Part shown: one piece after another, positions 25,532 to 38,133 of the stretch
Layout of the letters: the number at the start of each line of letters is the position of its first letter
How positions within the stretch are numbered: the stretch's first letter is position 1
Assembly: GCA_002118135.1 (NCBI GenBank)
Contig: BDIU01000369.1
Span: 44,913-108,912 of the forward strand
Source: Trebouxia sp. TZW2008
Lineage: Eukaryota; Chlorophyta; Trebouxiophyceae; Trebouxiales; Trebouxiaceae
Reading direction: 5' to 3'
DNA length: 64,000 nt
Program-made: the position numbers and the translations under genes
Notes under the pieces: generated by a model
The model's input: the letters and a program-made list of their open reading frames with translations, nothing else
Databases searched by the model: none
What the model was told of the DNA's origin: nothing

Positions 25532-26314
25532 TTTGTCATCCGCAAAATGAATCAGAACACACAAGATGCGTTGATATCGTCCATGAAGTGAATACATGAT
25601 GCATAAACAGCACACACAGAACAGTACAGAAAGTCATTGTCAATTCAGCATGCGTTGTACTGACCAAGTAAGCAAGGCTGCAGGGTAGTACTAGCACTAT
25701 CTTGGAAGTGAACCTACTGCTCAACAGGCCCGTTCATACGGTTGTAAACACTCCCCAGAATCACTGCAGTAATCCTTTTGGTTCATTTGGTTTTGGTCAC
25801 TGATTCAGCTGTGTGCGTAGTGAGTTTCATTGTCATGCCCTTTGCAGCACACATGGGTTTGAAAATGATATAGCCAGTTCCAGTGCGCTCTCTCAGCTTG
25901 CGGTTGTGTTCCCAAAAACAAATGTGTTGGGACTAGCATGCTGTGGCTGTCCAAAGGAGTTGAAAGGCTCAGAAGTGCCTAACGCTGGAGGGCTTGGTTG
26001 AGGGGCATTTTGCCATGCTGACCAGCCAAAAGGGCCTCCTGCATGCGTGACAGGATCAGCAATTGGATGCTATTGAGCAGCAGTATGTTCGTGTCTGATG
26101 CAAGAGAATTGCCTGGCTTTTGCATATGTAATGACGCGTTCAATGACATGAAACGTGCAAACTTTTGATGCCTTGATAAAGTGCAGTGTCTGGCACATTT
26201 GCAAGCCCTGGTTGAACTTCAAGGCATGTTACTTGAAAGCACAGAAAGAGGCATGCGTTTGCAACAATGTACTGGTACAGCTGCAAATGATCTTGCAAGC
26301 GTTGAGCAGCACGT
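25532..26314. other. Gap between convergent genes
   Basis: This lies between the stop codons of the release factor (plus) and the IBR5-like gene (minus). TGTAA at about 25741 is a possible 3'-end signal for the release factor. No further gene seen. Confidence 0.45.
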
Positions 26315-27306
26315 TCAACCTTTGGAACCTTTGGAACATGTACCTGATGATTGCTGAGCAGTGCCATTGGGTTTGAAACCTGTTGAGCTGTCCCCAAGAA
26401 GTTGAATTTCAAGCTGCTGCAGGCGGTTGGCTTCCCCTTGCAAGTTGACAAAGCATGTGTCAAAGGTGACATATGAGAACTGAGCATTGCATTGGCTGAA
26501 CTGCAGGCTACACACCTTCTTGCAGAGATACACATGCTCGCCTGTCATGCACCCATTTGTAGCTTTCGCTCAGTCTCCACCGTCTCAGCCAAATCAAGTA
26601 ACCAATCACTACACTGGGCGACCTGCGACACGCTATTGCATGCTTATAATGCAGGGATTGTGTTGCGCATTGGCTGATTGAGCAGTGAGAGGCTTACGCT
26701 GAAGTGCCAGTCATACAGTGCACAAGCACTCTGCCCTTTTCTTGCTGAACAGCATCTGCATGAATGCCAACCTCAGCAAGCTCAGCAGACAGGTTCAAAC
26801 AGCAGAACACCATTCTGTTACTGTACCTAGGTATGAGAAGCATTCTTGGAAGTCTGGTGGCTTTTTTGAGACTGTGTGGTAACGAAAAGAGTTCTTGTAC
26901 AGGTTTTGGCAAGTAGGTACAGTCTGCAAAACAGGTTGAGTTATTGGACCTTATAGGCATGACTTGCTGGTGCAAGCAGGTGCAAAAGCTCACGTTCAAG
27001 ATGTGCGTGATCCCAGCTGCCTTCAGAAGTTCAGATCTCGAGGCGTTGTCATAGCTCCCGAGATACAAAAAGCCTGGAAGAATCTCAGTGGGAAAAGCGC
27101 TGCTTTTATTGCCAGATTCGTTGTTTTTGGCAAGCGTATGTCCACACACAGAACAAGGCTCTCCCCCCTCGTACTGCAATCACCAGCATCGGTTGAAGTC
27201 TGCCAACGCAGCAGTCGCAACAGCTTTGCTGGACAGATCAACCACCACGTACATCGTGCCAGTGGCCACAAATTGCACAGGGCTCCTCTCGTGCGCGCTT
27301 TGGCAT
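26315..27306 (-). CDS. IBR5-like dual-specificity phosphatase, catalytic Arg replaced by Ala
   Basis: Six exons in perfect phase, 27306-27253, 27173-26994, 26923-26827, 26755-26698, 26622-26516 and 26436-26315, give 205 residues and TGA. It matches plant IBR5 from its first residues: MPKRAREEPCAICGHWHD, then YEGGEPCSVCGH (CxxCGH pairs), FPTEILPGFLYLGSYDNASR, a TVPTCQNLYKNSF segment, VLVHCMTG and WRLSESYKWVHDRR. IBR5 in Arabidopsis is a phosphatase affecting auxin and abscisic-acid responses and acting on MAP kinases. The active-site signature HCX5R spans residues 123-130; here it reads HCMTGTSA. Residue 130 is a GCG codon split over the exon 4-5 junction (26699-26698 and 26622), and the flanking SPSVVIGYL is well aligned, so the Arg is truly missing in this sequence. 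It is predicted inactive as a phosphatase unless the junction differs. The C-terminal tail is short. It is divergent from the BTB-Kelch gene. Confidence 0.88.
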
Positions 27307-27808
27307 CCCGTGGCAGCACGCTGTCTTGCTCAGGGACAGCGTCACGCCGCTGGCCGAAGCGCGCTGCAATGCCACTGCAGAGCACAACCAATCTGCGCGC
27401 GCAGCTGCGTCCGTAACGCTAGCAGGTGTGGGAAGTCAACGATCTGCTTGCGAGATGTTGTCCTCGTTTGCGCATCGCAGCACAACGTGCTTGAATCCAA
27501 GCTGGGAACATTCTTGACCGCGGACATCCGCTCGATTGCCTTGTTTGAGCTTCGTCAAGGACCCACCTCTTTACGATCCAGCAGCAGGAGGCCTCGAAGC
27601 AGAGCGTCTGTGCGTCTCGGCCAACAAATCTAGCCTCAAACTGTGCAACAAGGGAGTTGCAATTTCGTGCATCACCTTTCACTCTCCACAAGCCGCCGTC
27701 GATAGTCATCGAAGCCTCGCGAGCGTCTGTTGAGGGCTTGACCTATTAAGATCATAGATGCGTTGTGGCTTGTGACGCGACGTTCAGCGGGCGCAAGCAA
27801 GCAAAAGC
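27307..27808. promoter_or_regulatory. Divergent intergenic promoter region
   Basis: About 500 bases between the start codons of the IBR5-like gene (minus) and the BTB-Kelch gene (plus). Minus-strand open frames here overlap the likely 5' leader of the IBR5-like gene and do not look like a separate gene. Confidence 0.45.
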
Positions 27809-30800
27809 ATGGGCACAGCGAAAATATTGCACGCGTCTGGCATCCAAGACGCCTGTATGGTGGAGAAGTCAGCACTGGTGAAATCTTTGGCCAAGCTTTG
27901 GGATAGTCAGGAGCTATGTGACTGCACTTTGATCACGGCAGACCAGCAGCATTTTCAATGCCACCGACTAGTGCTGGCAGCAGTGTCCGACTACTTCAAC
28001 GCTGTGATGGTAGGCAGTGGTCAGCTCATGTTGAACAGTGTCAGCAAGCATGAAGATGGCAAATGGACTATTGAGCTAAGTGAGATCAGTGGCCACAGCT
28101 TGCAATTGCTGCTGCAAGCAGTGTATCAGCAGGACTTCCAGGTATGCGCAATTCAACAGCAGCTATATATACCTTTGAAGCATGCTACTCATTTATGCCT
28201 GACAGTTGCAGATGACCTGTTAGGCTGCTTCAGCAATTTCAGCCTTAGAGCAGTCTCAAAGGCTTTCGGTGTTTTGCTGCTTGTATGCTGTGACTCACGT
28301 ACTGCACTTTGCTGCAGCTCACAGAAGAAAGAGTTGAGCACTTGCTGCCTGCAGCAGCGTATCTTCAGGTGGAGATGGTGCTGTTAGCATGCACACAGGT
28401 AATCCAGCGTACTATTGCGCATTCTGGCTTGCATACTGTTGACCCTAAGGCAGGGACTAGAGTTTTGCAAGGCCATTGCTCTTGCATTTGGTCCACAGCA
28501 CTGTTTGGCTGTCACCAAGCAAGGAGCTTGCTGGGTTGCCATCTTGCTATGGAGTGTACTTTTAATTTATCACACTTTCCAGCACATATGTGAGGTGTGT
28601 GTAGTCCAGATCCTATCTTGCCAGGCTGGCTTGTTCTGAACATCACCATGGAGGGTGTGTGATTACCAAAACGTGACGCTTATGCGGTTCCTCAAGCAGA
28701 ACTGCTGCTCAGCTTCATGCTTTGGAGTGTTTTTGATGACTAAGATGTGATGCTTATGCAGTTTCTCAAGCAGAATTGCTGCTCAGCCTCATGCATCTGG
28801 ACAATGGTCTTGGCTGAGAGATACGGCCTCCAGGACGTGTTTCAAGAAGCAGTAAGCTTACTCTCTCAAGTTCATGCTGTTGTCAGGAACGGCGGCTTAT
28901 GGGTTGTCAAACTCTTTATCAATTGACATGGCTTCTTGTCAAATGGCAAAGTTTGAGTCACCCTGCGTGCTTTCATCATCATGCATCATCTTCCACATGC
29001 TTTCTGATGAGGTTCTGGGGGCCATGTAGATGCATCCAGAAGCAATACGAACTGCCCTCAAACACTTCTGTCCAAAGCAATCTTGTTCCGCTGCATGTAA
29101 CCTGCTTTTGTGCTTTGAATGCAGCTTGCGGCAGCTGCCTCTAGTCCAGTCCACATGTCCAGCCGCAACCAACAGCAACACTTTGTGATGCTCACAAGGG
29201 AGAGCCTTCTTGCCCTTTTGGGCACCACCTGGCTTCATGACATTGCAAGCTACAAGGTACAGTAGCTTCTCTTTGCAAGGACACTCAATGTAGGGACATT
29301 CTTAATGCAAGGACAATGCAATTGGGACCCGATTACTGCATGCTGACTGCAGTGGTCCCTCCAGTACAGAAAGTTTGATGTAAGGACAAGTTTCTTGGTA
29401 ATCAAAGCAGTTGTTACAAGAGAAGTCACGGTACAAGCTTTGCTTGCTCAGCACTTGCTCACAATCCCAACGTGCATATCATGTCTATCTTGCCTTGCAA
29501 TTGTCTTGCTCTCGTGCCCTGCCCTGCCCTAAACTTGCCCTGCTCTGCCCTGCCCTGCCCCGCCCTGTCCTGCCCCGCCCGCCCTGCCCCAGCCTGCCCT
29601 GCCCTGCCCTGCCCCTGCTAAGGCTGCAATGCAATTCAGCATGCGCTGCCTTCAAGCACTTACATGCTACCTGCCTCACACAAACTGCGATGCTATGCAG
29701 GCTATCCTGTTGTGGGCAGATGCAGATCCTGCTGACAGATCAGAGCACATTCCTGGGATGTGCGATGAAGTCTTCAAGTCATCTTATGTGCAGTGCCCAT
29801 TCAAAGAACTGAGCCAGCTGCAATGTGCTGACGAAGTACGTCAGGCTCTGCTGAAGTGGGTCAAAAGGCAACAGCACACCATCGGTGCTAGGGCAGATGA
29901 CAGCACTTGCACAAGGGATCCGCTCACCATGCATCACAGCTCGGGAAGCAGCCAGCTCCTGATTGCAGGAGGCCACGATGTCACGTGGCAAAGCTTCAGG
30001 TAGTCTCTCACACTACAACAGAAGTGTTTGGAGGCAAATCACTGCTTCTGTATCTCACAGCAGCTCTCTCGCAAGCATGTCCCTGATTATGGCGATCACA
30101 CAAATGTCACTGTCTGCCGCATTCTGTATGGCTCTACATTGGGTCTGTAATAGAGTTAGATTTGTGTCCTGTTGCCCCCCTGTTGGGTCGTTGCAAGAAC
30201 ATTAAACATAAACAAGAACAGCGCTGAAGCCCAGCTGCATTTGCAAGTTCATCAGACAGCCTGCTACTATTGTAGCGCAGGAGCCTGAGGATCTTGTTGT
30301 TCAATGTTACATCTTGCCCTAGCACAGTCCAAGGATCTTGAAGAACCCTTTTTGCTGGAAAACCCAATAGTATGTAGACAACCGTTTTGTGACAACCATT
30401 GAATGCGATTGACCATGAACTGTACAATGCACAGCAAGTCAGTTGGTCAAGAGGCGTCCCTATGCCGCATAGAGAGTCCTTTGCAAGCCGTGCGGTGGTG
30501 CAGCAGCAAGCAGCGCTCTAGGGCAGTGGCCAGCACAGCTATTCTACTGCCATTTTTGCAAGTAAAGAGTCGGCTTTCAGCTCACATGGAACAGCCATGA
30601 TGCTGGAGGTCTGTTGAGCTGTACAATGCGCAGAACGACCGGTGATTGAGAGGGGTGCCTATTCTGCACAGAGAGTCCGTTGCAGGCTGTACTATGGTGC
30701 AGCAGCAGGTGGCGCTGCTAGGGGTTGGCTGGCATGGCTGTGTTGTTGAATCTTTGCCTGACAGCATGGGTTGGCTTCCTATGTTGCTGATCACACACAG

Positions 30801-32831
30801 TGGGTTTGCCTTCTGCTGATATGGAACAGCCATGATGCTGCAGGTCTGTTGAGCTGTACAATGCGCAGAAGGACAGCTGGTCAAGAGGGGTGCCTATGCC
30901 GCACAGAGAGTCCTTTGCTGGCTGTGCTGTGGTGCAGCAGCAGGTGGCGCTGCTAGGGGGTGGCTGGCATGGCCGCAGCATGACTGTGTTTGACCCTGGA
31001 ACGCATTCATGGCGCGCTGCTAAAGCCCCTCACATATGTCGCCTGCACTCAGCTGTGGCATCCATGCAAGGCAGCCTGTTTGTGCTGGTAAGTGCTGTGA
31101 GCTATCAGCATTACCTTGTACTGCACATTCTGTTGAAGATCGCGCATACAATGCTGTTAGGCGGTGGCTGGCATGGTCGCGGCATGACTGTGTTGGCCCT
31201 GGAACACACTCACGGCGTGCTGCGTAGGCTCCCCACATATGCCGCCTGCACTCAGCTGTAGACTGCGTGCAAGGCAGCCTGTTTGTTCTGGTAGGTGCTG
31301 TCTTACACTGAAATGTGCTGCATGCAGTGTGTGCACACTCAGGAAAACACTACTGTCTACAACATGCATATCTTGAGACTTTGATGTAGCCTGCATCTTG
31401 TTGGTAAGCTGTCAAGGGCAAAGTCAGCGGTCTGTGTCATTGTCAAATAGACTACAATCACAGACATACCATGAGCAATGAGTGCATATGATGATGAGGC
31501 TCTGCAGCCCTTTATCTGATATTGGCTTTGATAAGGCTGAAAGGTGTTGACAATTCATAATCCGGCAAAAGCAGACATCTCAGTGTGTCACTCTGCAGTG
31601 CCCTTGCTGAGCTTCAGGGGGCTTTCCCAACCTGTCATGCTCTGCTTCCAGGGTGGTCGTGTGGCCAATGGCACAGCCTCAGAGCTGCAGTCAGTGGAGG
31701 TCTGCACCTCCCTTCCCACAGGTCCTGTGAACGAACTAGAAGGCCCAGCTCCGGTCAACTGGTTCTCCACAGCAGACATGACTGTTCCCAGGACATGTCT
31801 AGCAGCAGCAGCGGTGGGGTCTAGTCTATATGCCATTGGGGGGCAAGCAGGGCGTCAAACGTGGCGTACTGTGGAGGCGTATGATGCACAACAGGACAGG
31901 TGGCTGCAGCTGTCTGGCAGCATGCACAGCGAGCGCAAGTACACCTCGGCAGCTGCTTTGCATGGTGAGCTGCTTGCCTGCTCCTCTTGCTGAGTTGAGT
32001 CAAAAGCTCAATGACTCAACTCCACCTGCATCATGCATCATCTCAGTGCAGTAGGCATATTCAGCGAAAGCACACCTCAGCAGTTGCCTTGCACGATGAG
32101 CTCAAATACCAACTTGTGCATCATGCATCATTCCAATGCAGCACTTGGCTCCAGTCTGTAAGCTGTTTATGGTCAGGCTGGGCGTCAAACTGTACTGTGG
32201 AGGCTTATGATGCGCAGCAGGACAGAGGGCTGCAGCTGTCTGGAAGCCAGCGTAGTGAGAAAAAGTACACCTCGGCAGCTGCTTTGCATGGCAAGCTTGC
32301 AAACGCAACTCGCACCCGATGCATCAGGTCAGGCATGGCTGTTGTGCGTGTGACCATCATTGACCATGATCAATTTTGTCATTGCCATTGTTGTTGCTAT
32401 TCACGTCACATGCAGGTCGGCGGCAGGAGGCATGCTAGCAAGTGAAGAGGGTGTCTCACATCAAAACAAATGTCAAAGAACATTACTGCTGCCAAATCGT
32501 GTGATTCTGTTTCTGATTTGCAAGCTCCTCTTCTTTGTTTGCAGGGCGTCTGTATGTGGCAGGAGGCATGACCAGCACCCGTTCCAGGCTCGCAAGTGTA
32601 GAGGCGTTTGACCCCAGAGAGGGCTCATGGTCCCTGGTGGCTGACATGGGGGTGGCCAGGTCCAGTGCAGGCGTTGCTGCCTTGGCAGATTGCCTGTGTG
32701 CTGTTGGGGGCAATGCTGGTGACGACTGGATTCACAGCTCTGTTGAGATGTACATACCTGCTGCCGGCAAATGGTTGCAGAGAGCGCCAGTTGCGTTTGC
32801 CAGAAGCGGCTTGGCCATTGCTGCATTGTAG
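27809..32831 (+). CDS. BTB-BACK-Kelch protein (KLHL-type, likely Cullin-3 adaptor)
   Basis: Eight exons in phase, 27809-28141, 28318-28398, 28762-28851, 29125-29256, 29701-29999, 30844-31087, 31652-31964 and 32545-32831, give 592 residues and a TAG stop. The BTB domain (about 25-138) shows LCDCTLITADQQHFQCHRLV and LTEERVEHLLPAAAYLQVEM. The BACK domain (about 139-280) has FLKQNCCSASCIWTMVLAER and AILLWADADPADRSEHIP. Kelch repeats follow to the end, with double-glycine blades such as LLIAGGHD, VALLGGGW, LYAIGGQAG, LYVAGGMTS and CAVGGNAG. KLHL proteins of this length join substrates, bound by the Kelch propeller, to Cullin-3 ubiquitin ligase through BTB-BACK. No lesions were found in the spliced frame, although the introns carry several dead copies of its exons. 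The start ATG opens just upstream of the BTB domain. Confidence 0.9.
28690..28800 (+). repeat. Duplicated start of Kelch-gene exon 3
   Basis: CGCTTATGCGGTTCCTCAAG at about 28677 and TGCTTATGCAGTTTCTCAAG at about 28751 begin two near-identical stretches. The upstream copy has lost its acceptor (GCGG in place of GCAG) and breaks down after about 50 bases. The downstream copy is the real BACK-domain exon. Confidence 0.7.
29515..29622 (+). repeat. GCCCT/CCTGC pentamer-like low-complexity tract
   Basis: An imperfect run of CTGCC and GCCCT units, C-rich on the plus strand, in the intron before Kelch-gene exon 5. Confidence 0.85.
30409..31291 (+). repeat. Four tandem copies of a Kelch-repeat exon, one intact
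   Basis: A segment beginning TGTACAATGC occurs at 30421, 30620 and 30855, each followed by a version of the Kelch exon 5' half (GCACAGAGAGTCC, GTGGTGCAGCAGCA). Only the third copy is open throughout and forms exon 6 (30844-31087). A fourth partial copy of the 3' half lies at about 31158-31291 and contains stops. Copies 1 and 2 are frame-broken. Spacings are 199 and 235 bases. Confidence 0.88.
32030..32320 (+). pseudogene. Degraded copies of Kelch-gene exon 7
   Basis: After exon 7, the intron repeats its 3' part. About 32150-32300 contains GTGGAGGCTTATGATGCGCA and AAGTACACCTCGGCAGCTGC, very close to exon 7 (about 31872 and 31938), with a stop and an indel. A shorter fragment precedes it at about 32055. 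Confidence 0.75.
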
Positions 32832-34712
32832 TCCTCTTCAGCCACTCTGGTATTTTGTTTGCAGCTCAAATGCTTGAGTGCTGCCACAGTACGTTCTTCC
32901 TGACTTCATTTTCTGTCCAAATCTGCCTTGTGAGTGTACTCTTGCAAAGCTGCTTCCAGATCACAAGGATTCTTGCACTTCTTTCAGCTTGTTTGATTCA
33001 ATCTGTCTGAATGGTGTTGTGTGTATGCTTAATTCCATTTTGCTGTTGCTACCTTGTGCTGAACCCTGCCATTTTAAGGTTAGCATGTTGCACTGTCCAT
33101 ATGTGTGTCAACAGTCAATTATGTCCATTGGGTGATGTGTCTGGGTGGCATGTCTTCAGTGTGGAGATGGCTTGCACAGTGCCTAGACACCATTTCATAC
33201 GCCATGTTGTGACTTTTGACAGCCAGCGTCAAGCTGGTGGCAGCCAAACAATGCAAATCAGTCTTTTCAGATTAACATGAAGATCTCAACCCATCCTTTT
33301 CTTTGCTTGTGCGTATTGAAAACGTAGAGCTGCTACCATTGGTGTTGGTACAGCTGCTGTGATGACAAACAGCATTGTTGATGCTTATGATGCTTTGCAA
33401 ACACACTCAGATTGCAATCAAGTGTGAAATCTCCTGCTTATACAACGAGATAGAATGGAGCAACAGTGTTGCGTCGTCTGATCTCCAACATCCTACTGCT
33501 TTGCGCCAGTGTTCAGCTTGATCAAACAAGCGTCAATGCAGAATGCAACCTTGTCTGTATATTGAGCCATGCGCATATGCTTGACTGATCATGATGTCCG
33601 GAGATGATGCATGTGAAAAATCACAGACCTGCATTTGACACATACCTTGTGGTTTGGAGGCATCTGGGCGCGTCTTGCATGCAGCGAACCGAAGTTATCA
33701 GCCGGGACTTAGCACTTCCCTCAATGTGCAACTGAATGCTGCATGATCTTGGTCGAAGATCCTCGTTTCTTCTTGATGAAGCTGCTTTGGCTGGCTCCAA
33801 CAATTTCCATTTCTCAAGCATACATGGTAGCACATGTGTCGGCCATTCCCATTGACAAAGGTATTATAGTATGGCATGGTGACGAAATTTGGCGAGCTTA
33901 TGGGTTGGACACCCTAAGGAGGGTCTGCAGGGGAAAGGCGAGGTCATGGAAAGGCTCAAGGCCCTTCATGAATCCTGATCAGTGGCGATTGGCACATACA
34001 CACATATGTGACACATGTGCATGTGCACATACATGACTGATTCCATGTGATGATAAATGTTGATCAATGTTTGACAGCCACCTATCGCATTACGTACCTG
34101 CACTTGATACGTACCTTTGTAGTTTGGAGGCATCTGGGCGCGTCTTGCATGCAGCGAGCAGAACTTATGATCTGGGACTTAGACTTCCCTCAATGTGGAA
34201 CTGAACGCTGCATGATCTTGGTCGAAGATCATGGCTGCATCTGGATGAGGATGCTCTGGCTGCGCATCCAACCTCTTATCACACTGCATGTCAGCATACA
34301 TGTTGGCGTTTATGCTGGCTTTGCCGCTGACAAGGGTACTTGTATCGGGGCATGTCGAAGAAATTTGGCGCGCTTATGGGCTCGCACACCTCAACAGGGT
34401 TCTGCAGGGCAAAGGCGGGCTGACTGCCTGGCTTTGCTTAGTAACGACCGTGCAAATGTGCGTGTCTTGAAATTTCGATTCAGACTTAAGTCTTACAATG
34501 GTGCAGTGCAGTGCACCATCAGGTCCCGCTCGAGCCTGGACAACCCCGGTTCTGGTCACAGACCGCCAATAAAGCTTACGAAAGGCTGCAGGTGCGAGTG
34601 AGCCACCGTTCCTTAGTGCATCCTTCGGTGATCGCGTTCACTTTTTGCTTGTCATAGCAGCAAGTTCGAGGCTGCGTTGCAGGTGGTCGTGGCAATCAAA
34701 CCTACACTATCA
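32832..34712. other. Intergenic stretch with a 470-bp direct duplication
   Basis: No gene is supported here. Two diverged direct copies of a block of about 280 bases start at 33652 and 34122 (both GTTTGGAGGCATCTGGGCGC) and run to about 33930 and 34405. The second copy keeps one long open frame (34047-34601), but its translation resembles no family I know. Confidence 0.6.
33652..34405 (+). repeat. Two direct repeats 470 bp apart
   Basis: The copies share long strings such as TCATGCATGATCTTGGTCGA-like and TTGGCGAGCTTATGGG/TTGGCGCGCTTATGGG stretches, with substitutions and indels between them. The origin is unknown. It may be a duplicated promoter or an old gene fragment. Confidence 0.75.
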
Positions 34713-37700
34713 ATGCAAATGGCGCCAAGCACTGTTCAGATGGACAAGGTAAGATGACAATCTTCGCGCAATCGGTCATTCCTCAGACTGCTCACCTACA
34801 CGTCCTCACCTCGTCAGCAAGTGCTTCATCGGAATGCTGCAGGCGCCAGTAGATGCAAGACTGACAGCTGTCTTGCGGTCGCTGGAGGCGTTTGAAGAGG
34901 CATATGTGCCTCCGGCAACTCTTGATGCATCATATGGCTGCGCAGAGCGAAAGAGGAGCTCGTGTCTCTGAAGTCATTGGACGCACTGCTGCCGAGACAA
35001 CGGGGTACCATATACAACATGACGGCACCTCTGCGAAGGCTAAGCAAAGAGTGCCTGCAAAGCCTTTGCCAGAGCCTGGCACTTGTTTTGAGCGAGGAAT
35101 TAGACCCAGACAAGCAGAGCCTGATTGCGGCTCTTGTTCAGTTCATCTCAACGGCAAGTATCTCACTACCAATGCACCACTGTGCACTTACAAGCAATGC
35201 ATGCTGGTGTTGCAGTATGCTTTGCTGCTGCAAATTCAAGCAACGCGTGCTGGTGTTTGCAGTATGCTTTGCCGCTGCGAACACAAGCGACGCATGCTGT
35301 TGTTGCAGTGTATGTTGCCACTGCGAGTATTAGAGCTGCAGGCCTTTCCAAATGCAATTGCGCCTTGGGTATGTGACATTGTTTGTCTGTGCTTCACTAC
35401 GATTATACTGCCCAGCACGCTTGATCTTTGCAGTAGTTGATGCTATCCATGCCAGCAATCTGAAGGTTGTCACTGCTGTATCAGGGCAAGACAGACTTCA
35501 CAAAGCCAGATGCTAAGCGTTCCAGGAGCCCAACGAGTGAGTGTCTGGTGTCCGATGCCAAGAAGCACAAGGTACAATGCATTCTTGCCAGTGCGCTACA
35601 ACTTTTGGCCCTGCAGAAATGGTGAAATGTATATGCTGTGGACTTGCAATGTGTGCCAGTCAAGTGCTTCCACTTGCAGCAGAGGTGTAGCTGATGGATA
35701 TGGGACTGTTGCATTCAAGTTCTGCATATGGCATTTGTCACGACCGCATTTGCTGGCATCAACGGTTTGGTCATTTTGCATCATGTGGACTGCTGCAACT
35801 GTCTCAAAGTGTTGTTGTTGCATCACATCACTGATGCGTATGCCACGCTGATAGTGATGTAGCGCTGTGCGCTTCATTCAGCAACAATGCTGCATATGAA
35901 TGATCTGAAAACATGAAAGTTGCTTGTTTTGAGCAGGAGTTGGAGCTTAGGACAGCCAAGAAACGCCTATATAAGCACGTGATTGCTGATGATGTGCTGG
36001 TGATTGATATGCAAACACGACAGTAGCTTGCTTTGGGCATGAGCATGGAGTCGAGGACAGCCTGGACATGTCTGCTAGCCCAGACAAGCATGTGCCTGCT
36101 GAGCATGATGTGCACAGACTCATATGCATAAATAACAATGGCTTGCTCTGGGCAGGAGGTGGAGGTTGAGGACAGCCAAGATATGGCTGCTGGTCCATCC
36201 AAGCTGCCTGAAGCAAAGACAACAGCCAATAGTTACAGGGAGGACTTGAGTGCTGCCATCAACGCTGATGCTGGTAGCGTAGCGAAAGAGATCATGGTAA
36301 GACCCTGTGGCTGTCTGAATCACACATATTCCTGTATTGCCAAGCTGTTTTTGCTCAATGCTTCATGAGCTCTGAAGCTGTATTAGACCATAGAGTGACA
36401 GCCTGCAGTTTGGCTCAAGACCTGCATTTGCTACTCCAAGATTCCCTCTGCAAAGATGCATGCTTGTCTGCAGGCATTTTGTGAGCAACATGCAATCAAT
36501 GCAAAGCAGAACTGTGTTGTATGAAGGCATGCATCATACTGTAAAGTGAGCTTTGCTTGTCGTCTCACCAGATGCTGTCATTATGACTGAATCCAGCGTA
36601 TCAGTCAACCTTTGCACATTTGCATAAATTCTTGACAAATTCTTGTTCTGCGGTTCTGAAGGAGTCAAAGGCGATCACAAAGGGTGTCAACATTCAGAGA
36701 GAGTTTCCAGCCATGGTGACTAACCCCCAACCACCCCAGAGGAGGGTTCACTTTTGTGTAACATACTGTGGTCATTGTTGTTACTATTGTATTTTCTGCA
36801 ACTTGCAGGGACCACAGGAGGCCAGGGAGGGTGCCCACTTCCAGGCACAGCTCCCCGCTTTGGTGAATGGCCTCCCAGCACCCCAGGGGGGCCCCCTTGC
36901 AGCACCTCATGCAGAGACCCTCCCGCTACCCCAGGGGCTTCTCCTGGCAGCATCCCAGGAGGGTACCCTCCCACCCCAGCAGGAACCCCCTCGCTGGGAG
37001 CCTGCCCCTGCTCTTGAGGAGGCCCTGGCTTCTAGTGAAGGGCCAGAGAAGGCGGCAGCTGACCTGCTTGCTGCAGCATACTTGACTGATAAGTCCCCTG
37101 ATGTGACTGGTGAGCTCGCTGTTTTATAACCCATTAACTACCCAATGAATCAACCAATCAAACAATGAATCAAGCAAGCCAGCAGTCAGTCAACCAACTA
37201 ACCAACCAATCCACCAACCAATCAATTAATCAATCAATCAGTCAATCAATCAATCAATCAATCAATTCATCAATCAATCAATTGATCAATCAATTCATCA
37301 ATCAATCAATTGATCAATCAACTGACCTCAAACAGCCAAACGCATAGCCATTCCACCCACCAGTCACCCACCCACCTACCCATCCAACTAAGTCAACAAA
37401 TACAATGTGTAGTCCAGACTTACTTGCTGTCAATAGCATCTGTCAACAGCTGATCAACACCAAAAATGGGCAACATCAGTGCAGGCACAGCGTGAGACCG
37501 CATGCCCTGGACGCAACTGTCTGCATTCCTGAGCATGCTAAACATGAGCACAGCTCAGGCTCAGATGCCTTGAGCTTGCAGAGATACATCACGGCTCTCA
37601 CACAAGTTCACAACATTGCACCCTGCAATTCTCTCACCTTACCTCACATCACATCACATCGCATCGCATGACAGTATATTACATTACATTGGATCATATT

Positions 37701-38090
37701 ACATCACTCACATTACATGTTGCTTGTCCACAGCAGCTACAACCATACCATAGCACATAAATTGATTTTGACCAGGCGTGCTGATGCAAATACAGCTGAG
37801 CTCTTGCGCGTCTGCCCTTCCCTTGCATGCTCAATAAAGGTGACCCATTGCAGACTCCTGACATTCAAGCTACATCATGTCATGCAGGCGGAAGCAGCAC
37901 TGGGAATGAGATGAGGCCCGCCAGTGATGCTCAGCAAGTCATGGAGCAACAGGGGGATGCTCATGCTGATGTTGCGATTGCTGGTGGTGGTGGTGGTGGT
38001 GTTGGTGGTGCTGTGGCGGCTGCCGCTGCTGGTGGTGCTGCAGCTGCTGGTGGTGGTGGCAGTGCTGTGGCTGCTGCAGCTGATCATGCC

Positions 38091-38133
<43 letters not shown>

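Noticed and set aside
34047..34601. A 184-codon plus-strand open frame as a gene
   Set aside because: It lies in the second of two direct repeats; the first copy has no matching frame, and the translation resembles no family and is rich in Cys, Trp and Met as in chance frames.
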